Below are positions 34,349-42,209 of a stretch of DNA of 64,000 nucleotides, one piece after another (the stretch's first letter is position 1; the number at the start of each line of letters is the position of its first letter). This stretch comes from DASSUW01 sp963792385 (GTDB lineage: Bacteria > Actinomycetota > Thermoleophilia > Solirubrobacterales > Solirubrobacteraceae). Made by a program: the position numbers and the translations under genes. The stretch is from positions 124,001 to 188,000 of the forward strand of contig CAWBVZ010000002.1 of the NCBI GenBank assembly GCA_963792385.1. Reading direction: 5' to 3'. The notes under the pieces are model-generated. The model had not been told where the DNA came from, did not search any database, and saw only the letters and a program-made list of their open reading frames with translations.

Positions 34349-34472
34349 GCGAACGTCAACTGCAGCATTAAGGAGGCGGTTCGGGAGGGGGTGGTTCACG
34401 AACGTTCACGAGGATCGAACAAAAGTGACGCACCCCCCTGATCCCACTCCTCAATGCCGGGGTTGACGTTCG
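34349..34472. repeat. Intergenic inverted-repeat element, copy 3
   Basis: A 124-bp element. The left end GCGAACGTCAACTGCAGCAT followed by TAAGGAG is matched, inverted, by the right end, which holds CTCCTCAATGCCGGGGTTGA followed by CGTTCG. It lacks the CATAC hairpin but has a TTCACGAACGTTCACGAGG block. It ends exactly at the stop codon of the acylphosphatase gene and lies 58 bp upstream of the nuclease-like gene start. Confidence 0.7.
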
Positions 34473-34751
34473 TCAGCGGATGTCGAACCCGGTCAAGCCC
34501 TCGGCCGGCTCGTCAAGCTCCTCCACCCGCGCCACCTCGGCATGCCCCGGCCCGCCACGAACAAAGTCGACCATCGCCGCCACGACGTCCGGAGCGCCCT
34601 CGAACACCGCCTCCGCTGTCCCGTCGGCGCAGTTCCGCGCCCACCCGGCGACCCCGCGGCGCGCAGCCTCGCGCCGCACGGAGTCGCGGAAGAACACGCC
34701 CTGCACGCGCCCGTGGGCGCGTACCCGGCGCCGGACGGCGGCCTCGTTCAC
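34473..34751 (-). CDS. acyP: Acylphosphatase
   Basis: A 92-residue cytosolic enzyme that hydrolyses acyl phosphates. It has the signature GRVQGVFFRDSVRREA, with the phosphate-binding Arg, and GWARNCADGTAEAVFEG, with the catalytic Asn. The GTG start gives the normal length. It is divergent from the macro-domain gene, with only 18 bp between the starts. Confidence 0.9.
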   Translation of the reverse strand: MNEAAVRRRVRAHGRVQGVFFRDSVRREAARRGVAGWARNCADGTAEAVFEGAPDVVAAMVDFVRGGPGHAEVARVEELDEPAEGLTGFDIR

Positions 34752-34769
34752 GCTCGGTACCGTAATCGC

Positions 34770-35267
34770 ATGGCGAACGTCGAGGTGCTCGACACGGACA
34801 TCACCGCGCTCGAGGTCGACGCGATCGCCAACGCGGCCAACACGCGACTGCTGCACGGCGGCGGCGTAGCGGGAGCGATCGCGCGCGCCGGCGGCCCGGT
34901 GGTGCAGGCCGAGTCCGACGCAAAGGCGCCGATCGGCCTCGGCGACGCGGTCGAGACCACCGCCGGCGACATGCCGGCCACGTGGGTGATCCACGCCGCA
35001 ACGATGGAGCTCGGCGGCCCGACGTCGGCCGACGTGATCCGCCGCGCCACCGCGTCGACCCTCCAGCGCGCGGACGCGCTCGGCGCGCGCAGCCTCGCGC
35101 TCGTCGCCTTCGGCACCGGCGTCGGCGGCTTCCCGCTCGACGAGGCGGCGCGCATCGAGGTCGAGGAGGTGCGTCGCCACCTGGACGGGGACTCGGCCCT
35201 CGAGCGCGTGGTCTTCGCGGTCCATGGCGATGCGGCGCGCACGGCGTTCGAGGCCGCCCTCGCTTGA
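34770..35267 (+). CDS. Macro-domain protein (ADP-ribose / O-acetyl-ADP-ribose binding)
   Basis: A 165-residue protein consisting of one macro domain: DTDITALEVDAIANAANTRLLHGGGVAGAI (ADP-ribose-binding loop with the conserved Asn), THVIH-type segment ATWVIHAATM, and the phosphate loop AFGTGVGGFPLDEAA. Relatives remove ADP-ribose from proteins or hydrolyse O-acetyl-ADP-ribose. The stop overlaps the TTG start of the next gene (TTGA), so the two are coupled. Confidence 0.88.
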   Translation: MANVEVLDTDITALEVDAIANAANTRLLHGGGVAGAIARAGGPVVQAESDAKAPIGLGDAVETTAGDMPATWVIHAATMELGGPTSADVIRRATASTLQRADALGARSLALVAFGTGVGGFPLDEAARIEVEEVRRHLDGDSALERVVFAVHGDAARTAFEAALA

Positions 35268-36211
35268 TCGAGCTGTGGGATGAGCTGATCGCCCTCGGCG
35301 GCGCCATCGCGCCGGCGACCGCGACCGCGCGGCTGCGCACCGTGATGCTGGCCGCGCTGCGGCGTGGCCGCGACGAGCTCGACAAGCCGCGGTCGGGCTA
35401 CGGCACGCCCGTGGAGATCGCCGTCGCGGCCGGCGACGGCATGCTGCTGGCCGCCACCCCGGCCGCGGCCGCGTTCCGCGCCGACCCGGAGGCGGCGGCC
35501 GAGCGCGTGTGGCTGCTGGTCGCCGCCGTCGTTGCCGCGCTCGTCGATCTCGGCGAGCCCGGTGTTCCCACCAGGCCCAGCGACCTGCGGGTACGCGCCG
35601 GCGACCTCGACGGCTTCCTCGTCGTCGCCCTGCCGGGCCGCCTCGACCCGGCGGACCTCGAGGAGCTCGCGCCGCTCGCCTTCGACGAGCACGCCGGCGG
35701 GCTCGACCGCCTGCGCGCGCGTGTCGCCGTCACGCCCGCCCGCCTGCTCGACGGGCCGGAGCTGCGCGAGCCGATCGGCGCCAACCACCCGTTGCGGATC
35801 GCCGAGGCGGTCGCGCGGCTCGGCGGCCGGCCGGAGGACCCGCGCTCGGTCGAGGAGCACGAGGAGGCCGTGCTGGCGCTGCTGGCTGCGGACGGCTCGC
35901 GCGCCGTGCGGCCGCACGAGGATCCGGATCCCGCGCGCCGCGTCGCCCGCCGGATCCTCCAGCGGCTCGACGGCATGGGGAAGTGGGGCGGCTACCACAC
36001 CGACTTCGCGCACCTCGCACGCGGGTTCGCCGGCAACGAGCGCGCGCTCGCGCAGGAGGTGGGGGAGGCGCTGCTGGAGTCGGGGCTGCTGGCCGAGAAG
36101 CCGTCGGTCGGGCAGCGTCACGTGTTCCTCAACCCGCGTCGCGCCGCCGAGATCCACGGGCTGATTGACGACGGCACGTTGCCTGCCGGCATGAGATTGC
36201 CGTCCGCGTGA
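35264..36211 (+). CDS. Protein of unknown function, C-terminal winged-helix-like
   Basis: A 315-residue soluble protein with no family recognised. The N-terminal 100 residues are helical; the middle is alpha/beta with LDGFLVVALPGRLDP. The C-terminal 85 residues (GKWGGYHTDFAHLARGF, then ALAQEVGEALLESGLL and QRHVFLNPRRA) look like a winged helix. The TTG start overlaps the stop of the macro-domain gene. Coupling to that gene hints at a role in NAD/ADP-ribose metabolism or regulation, but this is inference from position only. Confidence 0.6.
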   Translation: MIELWDELIALGGAIAPATATARLRTVMLAALRRGRDELDKPRSGYGTPVEIAVAAGDGMLLAATPAAAAFRADPEAAAERVWLLVAAVVAALVDLGEPGVPTRPSDLRVRAGDLDGFLVVALPGRLDPADLEELAPLAFDEHAGGLDRLRARVAVTPARLLDGPELREPIGANHPLRIAEAVARLGGRPEDPRSVEEHEEAVLALLAADGSRAVRPHEDPDPARRVARRILQRLDGMGKWGGYHTDFAHLARGFAGNERALAQEVGEALLESGLLAEKPSVGQRHVFLNPRRAAEIHGLIDDGTLPAGMRLPSA

Positions 36212-36215
36212 AAGC

Positions 36216-37856
36216 ATGAGGCGCATGTCTCCGGATCTCGGCCGCGTCGCCAATCAGGTCACCACGAAGCTGTTCACCGCACGCACACTGGCGGGGGCCG
36301 GCATATTGCACCCGAGCCGCCCCGATCACATCTACGGCGCCGTCCGGGCGCTGCTGCGCTTCGGCCCGACCCCGGCGGGCGGCTACGGCGCGTCGGCCGA
36401 GCGCTACGGCTCTGAGACGGCGATCATCGACGAGCTGGGCACGCTCACGTTCCGCGACGTGCACGAGCGGACCAACGCGCTCGCGCACGCGCTCACCGCG
36501 GACGGCGTCACGGCGGGCGACAACGTCGGGCTGATGTGCCGCAACCACCGTGGCTTCATCGACGCCGTGGTCGCGTGCTCGAAGCTCGGCGCCAACGTCC
36601 TGTTCCTCAACACCGCGTTCTCCGGCCCGCAGCTCACCGACGTCGCCAAGCGCGAGAAGCCGAAGGCACTGATCTACGACTACGAGTTCGAAGAGCTGAT
36701 GCACGACGCGTCGCGGCGGCGCAAGCGCTACATCGCGTGGCACGATGCCGAGGACGGGAGCCCGGACGACCCGCGGCTCGACGACCTGATCGAGCGCGGC
36801 GACACCGCCGACGTCAACCCGCCGCCGGAGCGCGGCAAGGCGATCATTCTCACCTCCGGCACCACGGGGACGCCGAAGGGCGCCGCGCGCTCGCAGCCGC
36901 GCTCGCTCGATCCCGCGGCCGCGTTGCTGGCGATGATCCCGCTGAAGGCGCGCGAGAAGACGATGATCGCCGCCCCGATGTTCCACTCGTGGGGCTTCGT
37001 GCACTTCACGCTCGGGATGAGCCTGTCCTCGACGCTGGTGCTCAACCGCAAGTTCGACCCCGAGGCGACGCTCTCGCTCACCGCCCAGCACGAGGCGACG
37101 GCGCTGATCGTCGTGCCGGTGATGATGCAGCGGATCCTCGAGCTGCCCGAGGAGACGCTCCAGCGCTACGACCTCTCGAAGGTCCGCGTCGTGGCGGTCT
37201 CCGGCTCGGCGCTGCCGGGCGACCTGTCGGACCGCTGGATGGACCTGTTCGGCGAGAACGTCTACAACCTCTACGGCTCGACCGAGGTGGCGTGGGCGAG
37301 CATCGCCACCCCGGCGGATCTGCGCGCCGCGCCCGGCACCGCCGGCCGCCCGCCATACGGCACGATCGTGAAGCTCTACCGGGAGGACGGCAAGCCGGCC
37401 GCCAAGGGTGAGACGGGCCGCATCTTCGTCGGCAACGAGATGCAGTTCGAGGGCTACACCGGCGGCGGCAATAAGGACGCGATCGACGGGCTGCTCTCGT
37501 CCGGCGACGTCGGCCACTTCGACGAGGCGGGCCGCCTGTTCGTGGACGGCCGCGACGACGACATGATCGTCTCGGGCGGCGAGAACGTGTTCCCGGCCGA
37601 GGTCGAGGACCTGCTCGCCGGGCACGACGCTGTGCTCGAGGTGGCGGTGTTCGGGGTCGACGACGAGAAGTTCGGCCAGCGTCTGAAGGCCGTCATCGTG
37701 ATCCGCGAGGGCGCGTCGCTGGACGCAGATGCGGTCAAGAAGCACGTGAAGGCCAACCTGGCGGCCTACAAGGTCCCGCGCGACGTCGAGTTCATGGACG
37801 AGCTCCCACGCACGTCAACGGGCAAGGTCCTCAAGCGTGAGCTCAAGGACAGCTGA
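36216..37856 (+). CDS. Acyl-CoA synthetase (ANL adenylate-forming superfamily)
   Basis: A 546-residue enzyme that activates a carboxylic acid with ATP and CoA. Motifs are ILTSGTTGTPKGAARS (A3, P-loop), NLYGSTEVAW (A5), SGDVGHFDEAGRLFVDGRDDDMIVSGGENVFP (A7/A8) and the final PRTSTGKVLKREL with the catalytic Lys (A10). The N-terminal region before the first AMP-binding motif is about 60 residues. Chain length is not predictable. The ATG 36216 start is followed by an alternative ATG three codons later. Confidence 0.88.
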   Translation: MRRMSPDLGRVANQVTTKLFTARTLAGAGILHPSRPDHIYGAVRALLRFGPTPAGGYGASAERYGSETAIIDELGTLTFRDVHERTNALAHALTADGVTAGDNVGLMCRNHRGFIDAVVACSKLGANVLFLNTAFSGPQLTDVAKREKPKALIYDYEFEELMHDASRRRKRYIAWHDAEDGSPDDPRLDDLIERGDTADVNPPPERGKAIILTSGTTGTPKGAARSQPRSLDPAAALLAMIPLKAREKTMIAAPMFHSWGFVHFTLGMSLSSTLVLNRKFDPEATLSLTAQHEATALIVVPVMMQRILELPEETLQRYDLSKVRVVAVSGSALPGDLSDRWMDLFGENVYNLYGSTEVAWASIATPADLRAAPGTAGRPPYGTIVKLYREDGKPAAKGETGRIFVGNEMQFEGYTGGGNKDAIDGLLSSGDVGHFDEAGRLFVDGRDDDMIVSGGENVFPAEVEDLLAGHDAVLEVAVFGVDDEKFGQRLKAVIVIREGASLDADAVKKHVKANLAAYKVPRDVEFMDELPRTSTGKVLKRELKDS

Positions 37857-37858
37857 GC

Positions 37859-37864
37859 TACCGT
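37859..37864 (+). promoter_or_regulatory. Putative -10 hexamer of yceD
   Basis: TACCGT preceded by GC, 10 nt before the ATG of yceD. It overlaps the 3' end of the previous gene by a few bases only. It is part of the recurring TANNNT pattern. Confidence 0.4.
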
Positions 37865-37874
37865 TGGTAGTGAC

Positions 37875-38393
37875 ATGCCGCAGCGCACCGACATCTTCGA
37901 ACTCGGCCGCCTCGGGCTCCGCTCCGGGGACGGTCGCCGCTTCGATCTGAACGTCTCGATCGGCGACTTCGACTACGCCGGGGAGCCGTACGCGGTCACC
38001 CCTGCGCTCGTGCCCGTGCGGCTCGACCTGTCGCGCACGACGGGCATGGGCTGGGCGCTCCGTCTGCGCTTCACCGCCGGCCTCGCAGGCCCGTGCATGC
38101 GCTGCCTGGACCCGGCGGAGCCCTCGTTCGAGATCGACGCGCGGGAGGTCTCCCAGCCGGGCGGCGGCGAGGAGCTGAGCTCGCCGTATCTCGCCGAGGA
38201 CGAGGAGCTGCACCTCGGCCAGTGGGCGCGCGACGCGCTGGCGCTCGCGCTGCCCGCGCAGATCACCTGCCGCGAGGACTGCGCCGGCCTGTGCGCCCAA
38301 TGCGGCGCGAACCTCAACGAAGAGCACGACCACGAGCACGAGGCGGCGCCCGACCCACGCTGGGCGAAGCTCGGCGAGCTGAAGTTCGAGTAG
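37875..38393 (+). CDS. yceD: YceD/DUF177 family protein
   Basis: A 172-residue protein of the family usually encoded directly before rpmF and linked to 23S rRNA maturation. Family features are GPCMRCLDPAEPSFEIDAREV and the CREDCAGLCAQCGANLNEE cysteine cluster, which suggests metal binding. A His/Glu-rich stretch (EHDHEHEA) precedes the end. In this genome rpmF is about 3.8 kb away, with three unrelated genes in between, so the usual pair has been separated. A 22-bp palindrome follows its stop. Confidence 0.88.
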   Translation: MPQRTDIFELGRLGLRSGDGRRFDLNVSIGDFDYAGEPYAVTPALVPVRLDLSRTTGMGWALRLRFTAGLAGPCMRCLDPAEPSFEIDAREVSQPGGGEELSSPYLAEDEELHLGQWARDALALALPAQITCREDCAGLCAQCGANLNEEHDHEHEAAPDPRWAKLGELKFE

Positions 38394-38409
38394 CGCCCTA
38401 GCCCTAGAC

Positions 38410-38431
38410 CCCCTGGCCGATCGGCTAGGGG
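38410..38431. terminator. 22-bp near-perfect palindrome after yceD
   Basis: An 11-bp stem starting CCCCTGGCCGA and closing TCGGCTAGGGG, with one G-T wobble and almost no loop. It lies 17 bp after the yceD stop and 75 bp before the MFS start. It may be a terminator (cruciform-like) or a dyad operator. Confidence 0.45.
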
Positions 38432-38455
38432 ACGGTTGACCGAACGGGCGTCGAA

Positions 38456-38470
38456 GTCCCGGCCGACTCC
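38456..38470 (+). promoter_or_regulatory. Possible sigma-28-like promoter element upstream of the MFS gene
   Basis: GTCCCGGCCGACTCC, which shares GTCCCGGCCGA-TCC with the element before the GGDEF-EAL gene. GCCGA resembles the -10 of FliA/SigD-type promoters. The -35 half is weak here (CGAA about 17 nt upstream). Confidence 0.3.
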
Positions 38471-38505
38471 GCCTAAGTTCACTTTCGTGCGGGCGAGGCC
38501 AGTGC

Positions 38506-39756
38506 ATGTACCAGGTTGAGAGTTCCGGGGCCCTGCTTAGGGCCCGCCGCGCGCTGGTCTCGCACCGCGTCCAGCCGCGCGTCAGCCGGACCGTTCTGCT
38601 GCTCGGGGTGTGCAGCCTGCTCACCGACATCTCGTCGGAGATGGTGTCGGCCGTTCTGCCGCTCTTCCTGGTCACGGTCGTCCAGCTCACGCCGCTCCAG
38701 TTCGGCGTCATCGACGGCCTCTACCAGGGCGCCGCCGCGTTCGTCCGCCTCGCGGGCGGCTTCCTCGGCGATCGCCGGAGACGGCACAAGGGCGTCGCCG
38801 CGGTCGGCTACAGCCTGTCCGCCGTCTGCAAGCTCGCGCTGGCGGCAGTCGGGACCACGTTCGGCGCCATCAGCGCGATCGTGATGCTCGACCGCTCCGG
38901 CAAGGGTCTGCGCACGGCGCCGCGCGACGCGATGATCTCGCTCTCCTCGCGGGAGGAGGACCTCGGCACGTCGTTCGGCGTGCACCGTGCGCTCGACACG
39001 GTCGGCGCGCTGCTCGGCCCCCTGGTGGCGTTCGGGCTGCTGGCGCTGGCGCCGCTGGCGTTCGACACGCTGTTCCTCGTCTCGTTCTGCTTCGCCGCCG
39101 TCGGCGTCGGCGTGCTCGTTCTGCTCGTGCGCGAGCCGGCCCGCAAGGAGGTCGCCGCCGATGCCCCGCCCGTGCGGCTGCGCGCGGCGTTCGCCCTGCT
39201 CCGCGCGCGCCGATTCCGCGCCCTCTTCATCGCCGCGTCCGTGCTCAGCCTGGCGACGGCCAGCGACGGCTTCATCTACCTCTTCCTCCAGCGCTCGAAC
39301 GACCTCGACGCCGCGTTCTTCCCGCTCCTGTTCACCGGCACGGCGGTGACCTGGATGCTGCTGGCCGCGCCCGCAGGGCGCCTGGCGGACCGCGTCGGAC
39401 GCGGGCGGGTCATGATCGGCGGCTACGTCCTGCTGCTCGCCGTCTACGCGGTGCTCCTGGGGCCGTGGTCCGGCACGCCGGCATTGTTCCTCGTGCTCTT
39501 CCTGCTCGGCGCTTACTACGCCGCGACGGACGGCGTGCTGATGGCGATGGGCAGCGCGCATGTTCCCGAGGCGCTGCGCGGCAGCGGCCTGTCGCTGCTC
39601 GGCACGGCCGTGAGCGTCGCGCGTCTGTTCGCCTCTGTGCTGTTCGGCGCCCTGTGGACGTGGCAGGGCATCGAGACCGCGCTGGCGATCTTCGCCGGCG
39701 CTCTGGTGATCGCGATCGCCGCCGCCGCTGTCGTGCTCCGGAGCTCACGGGCATGA
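38506..39756 (+). CDS. MFS transporter
   Basis: A 416-residue protein with about 12 transmembrane helices. The loop 2-3 motif is FLGDRRRRHKG and a second copy-like motif is GRLADRVGRGRVM. The segment MLDRSGKGLRTAPRDAMIS is typical of a subgroup annotated as drug or sugar efflux transporters. The ATG start gives a cytoplasmic N-terminus of about 25 residues. The stop overlaps the next gene (ATGA). Confidence 0.82.
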   Translation: MYQVESSGALLRARRALVSHRVQPRVSRTVLLLGVCSLLTDISSEMVSAVLPLFLVTVVQLTPLQFGVIDGLYQGAAAFVRLAGGFLGDRRRRHKGVAAVGYSLSAVCKLALAAVGTTFGAISAIVMLDRSGKGLRTAPRDAMISLSSREEDLGTSFGVHRALDTVGALLGPLVAFGLLALAPLAFDTLFLVSFCFAAVGVGVLVLLVREPARKEVAADAPPVRLRAAFALLRARRFRALFIAASVLSLATASDGFIYLFLQRSNDLDAAFFPLLFTGTAVTWMLLAAPAGRLADRVGRGRVMIGGYVLLLAVYAVLLGPWSGTPALFLVLFLLGAYYAATDGVLMAMGSAHVPEALRGSGLSLLGTAVSVARLFASVLFGALWTWQGIETALAIFAGALVIAIAAAAVVLRSSRA

Positions 39757-40778
39757 GTCGCCGCGGACTCGCCTTCGCGCTGCTGTGCTTCGTCTGCGCC
39801 GTCGTGGCGGTCGCCGCCGTGGGCTCCGCGGCGCGGCGCACGAGCGAGGAGGACCGCAAGGCCGAGCAGGCGGCTGCGGTCGTCCGCCCGACCGTCGCGC
39901 GACTGCTCGACGACGGGCAGCCGTTCGTCCTCTTCCGCAGCCTCGACCGCAATGACGGCAGCACCTACGGGCGGTTGGCGCTGGCCCCGCTCGACGGCGC
40001 GGCCGCGGGCGATCGGCTGCTGGCGGGCGAGAAGTGCGAGCGCGTCGACCTCGCCGCCGGGCGCGGGCTGTGCCTCGGCACGCCGGATCCCGTCGGCTTC
40101 AGCGCCAAGATCCTCGACGGCACCCTGACCAAGACCGGGTCCGTGCGGCTACCCGGCGTGCCAAGCCGTACGCGCGTCTCACCCGACGGCCACTACGGCG
40201 CGGTGACGTCGTTCGTCGCCGGCCACTCCTACGCGGACGTCGGCCACTTCTCGACCGCCGCGACGATCATCGACCTGGAGCGCGGGCGCAAGGTCGCCGA
40301 CCTCGAGAAGGACTTCGCGATCACCCTCGACGGCAAGCGCGCGACGGCCGTCGACCGCAACTTCTGGGGCGTGACGTTCTCCAAGGACGGCGACACGTTC
40401 TACGCCACGATGGCCACCGGCGGGCACACGTACTTGATCAAGGCGAGCCTGCGCAAGCGCACGGGCACGGTGATCCACAAGAACGTCGAGTGCCCCGCGC
40501 TGTCGCCGGACGAGACGCGGATCGCCTATAAGAAGGCGGTCGGTCACGACCCGCCGATCTGGCGCTTCCACGTGCTCGACCTCGCCACCGGGCACGAGAC
40601 GGCGCTCGCCGAGACGGAGCCGCTGGACGACCAGGCCGAGTGGCTGGACGACGACAACGTGCTGTACCGATCGGGCGAGTCGACGTGGAGGGTGCCGGCC
40701 GACGGCAGCGGCAAGCCGCGTCGCTGGCTCGCCGCCGGGGACTCTCCGGCGATCGTTCGCACCACGGCATCTCGCTGA
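39753..40778 (+). CDS. TolB-like beta-propeller protein, membrane-anchored
   Basis: A 341-residue protein with an N-terminal signal anchor (residues 5-28) and an extracytoplasmic domain made of propeller-blade-like repeats (RTRVSPDGHYGAVTSFV, GVTFSKDGDTFYATM, PALSPDETRIAYKK). Such proteins bind ligands or partners outside the membrane. It overlaps the MFS transporter by 4 bp and is probably co-expressed. No catalytic motif is seen. Confidence 0.65.
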   Translation: MSRRGLAFALLCFVCAVVAVAAVGSAARRTSEEDRKAEQAAAVVRPTVARLLDDGQPFVLFRSLDRNDGSTYGRLALAPLDGAAAGDRLLAGEKCERVDLAAGRGLCLGTPDPVGFSAKILDGTLTKTGSVRLPGVPSRTRVSPDGHYGAVTSFVAGHSYADVGHFSTAATIIDLERGRKVADLEKDFAITLDGKRATAVDRNFWGVTFSKDGDTFYATMATGGHTYLIKASLRKRTGTVIHKNVECPALSPDETRIAYKKAVGHDPPIWRFHVLDLATGHETALAETEPLDDQAEWLDDDNVLYRSGESTWRVPADGSGKPRRWLAAGDSPAIVRTTASR

Positions 40779-40787
40779 ACATCCGGT

Positions 40788-40815
40788 CAAGTTCGTTGGG
40801 GTCCCGGCCGATTCC
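40788..40815 (+). promoter_or_regulatory. Possible sigma-28-like promoter of the GGDEF-EAL gene
   Basis: TCAAGTTC, then 12 nt, then GCCGATTC, ending 11 nt before the ATG. FliA/SigD/WhiG-type sigma factors recognise TAAA-N14-16-GCCGATA-like sequences. The match is good in the -10 and moderate in the -35. Confidence 0.4.
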
Positions 40816-40826
40816 CGGGGAAGTCC

Positions 40827-42179
40827 ATGTCGCGAACCTCCGCAACCGCGCCTGCCCTGCGCGGCGAGATGGCGTTCCTTGCCTACCACGATCCCTTGAC
40901 GGGTCTGGCGAACCGTGCCGCACTAGAGCTTGCGCTCGAGGAGGCGATCATCGCGGCGCGCGCCGCCGGCACCGTCGTGGCGCTGGCGTTCGCGGACCTG
41001 AACGAGTTCAAGCGGGTCAACGACTCGCTCGGCCACGACATGGGCGACGAGCTTCTCTGCCAGGTCGCCGCGCGACTGCGCACCGCGGTGCGGCCGGGCG
41101 ACCTGGTGGTCCGGCAGGGCGGTGACGAGTTCCTCGTGCTCGTGCGCGACCTGCCGCACGCGTCGCGCGAGCACGCGGAGGCCGTCGGTCAGCGGATCGC
41201 CGACGCGATGCACGCGCCGTTCGCGCTCGGCGCGGCCGAGCTGCTGGTCGACGCGAGCGTCGGCGTCAGCCTGTTCCCGGCTGACGCGGAGACGGCCGAG
41301 ACGCTGCGCAAGCACGCCGACGCCGCGATGTACGAGGCAAAGGCCGCCGGCGGCGGCGTCCATGTCTATGGCCTCGGCACGGCCGACCCGCTCGAGCGGC
41401 TCGAGCTGGCCGCTCGCCTGCGCCGCGGGATCGAGCGCGGCGAGCTGGAGCTGCACCACCAGCCGATCCTGCGTCTCGCCGACGAAGCCGTGATGGGCGT
41501 CGAGTCGCTCGTTCGCTGGCGCGACCCCACGCGCGGTCTGGTGCCGCCGGGCGAGTTCATCGGCGTGGCCGAGCGCACCGGCGTGATCGACCCGCTCGGG
41601 GACTGGGTGCTGCGCGACGTCTGCCGGCAGGCGCGCGAGTGGAGCGAGCTGGGCCTGATGCCCAACGTCGGCTTCAACGTGTCGCCCCGCCAGCTGCGCC
41701 GCGCCGACGTCGCGACCCACTTCGCCGAGGTCGTGCGCGCACACGGGATCGACCCCAGCCGGTTCGTGCTCGAGATCACCGAGTCGGCCTGGTCGCTCGA
41801 GGCCTCACGGCTTCTCCCGGTGCTCGGCGAGCTGCGCGCCGCCGGCTTCGCGCTCGCGATCGACGACTTCGGGGCCGGCTATTCCTCGCTGTGGCGGCTG
41901 CGCGAGCTGCCCGTGCAGATCATCAAGGTCGACCGCGCCTTCCTGCGCGGCGTCCCGGCCGACGAGCAGGGGCGCTCCGTGTACTCCGCGATCCTCCAGC
42001 TGGCCGACGCGTGCGGCTGTGACGTCGTCGCCGAGGGCGTCGAGCAGGCCGACCAGGCCGCGTTCCTGATCGAGAGCGGCTGTCGCATCGCCCAGGGCTA
42101 CCACTTCAGCCGCCCGGTACCTGGTCCCGAGATGACCGCGCTGCTCCAGGCGTCGATCGCCTCCGATCGCCGGTCGTAA
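40827..42179 (+). CDS. Bifunctional GGDEF-EAL protein (c-di-GMP turnover)
   Basis: A 450-residue cytosolic protein with no sensory domain. The GGDEF domain (about 15-175) has YHDPLTGLANR, the RQGGDEF active site (G98-F102) and ADAAMYEAKAAG. The EAL domain (about 190-445) has a degenerate GVESLVRW instead of EAL but keeps the Glu. It also keeps NVSPRQL, EITES, DDFGAGYSS, IKVDRAF, EGVE and QGYHFSRP, so phosphodiesterase activity is plausible. Both activities may be present. It stands alone, with a possible sigma-28-like promoter. Confidence 0.88.
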   Translation: MSRTSATAPALRGEMAFLAYHDPLTGLANRAALELALEEAIIAARAAGTVVALAFADLNEFKRVNDSLGHDMGDELLCQVAARLRTAVRPGDLVVRQGGDEFLVLVRDLPHASREHAEAVGQRIADAMHAPFALGAAELLVDASVGVSLFPADAETAETLRKHADAAMYEAKAAGGGVHVYGLGTADPLERLELAARLRRGIERGELELHHQPILRLADEAVMGVESLVRWRDPTRGLVPPGEFIGVAERTGVIDPLGDWVLRDVCRQAREWSELGLMPNVGFNVSPRQLRRADVATHFAEVVRAHGIDPSRFVLEITESAWSLEASRLLPVLGELRAAGFALAIDDFGAGYSSLWRLRELPVQIIKVDRAFLRGVPADEQGRSVYSAILQLADACGCDVVAEGVEQADQAAFLIESGCRIAQGYHFSRPVPGPEMTALLQASIASDRRS

Positions 42180-42191
42180 GGCCCGATTCGC

Positions 42192-42197
42192 TACCCT
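42192..42197 (+). promoter_or_regulatory. Putative -10 hexamer of rpmF
   Basis: TACCCT preceded by GC, 12 nt before the ATG. It begins 12 bp after the stop of the GGDEF-EAL gene and fits the recurring pattern. Confidence 0.4.
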
Positions 42198-42209
42198 TCT
42201 GCGTCGCCT

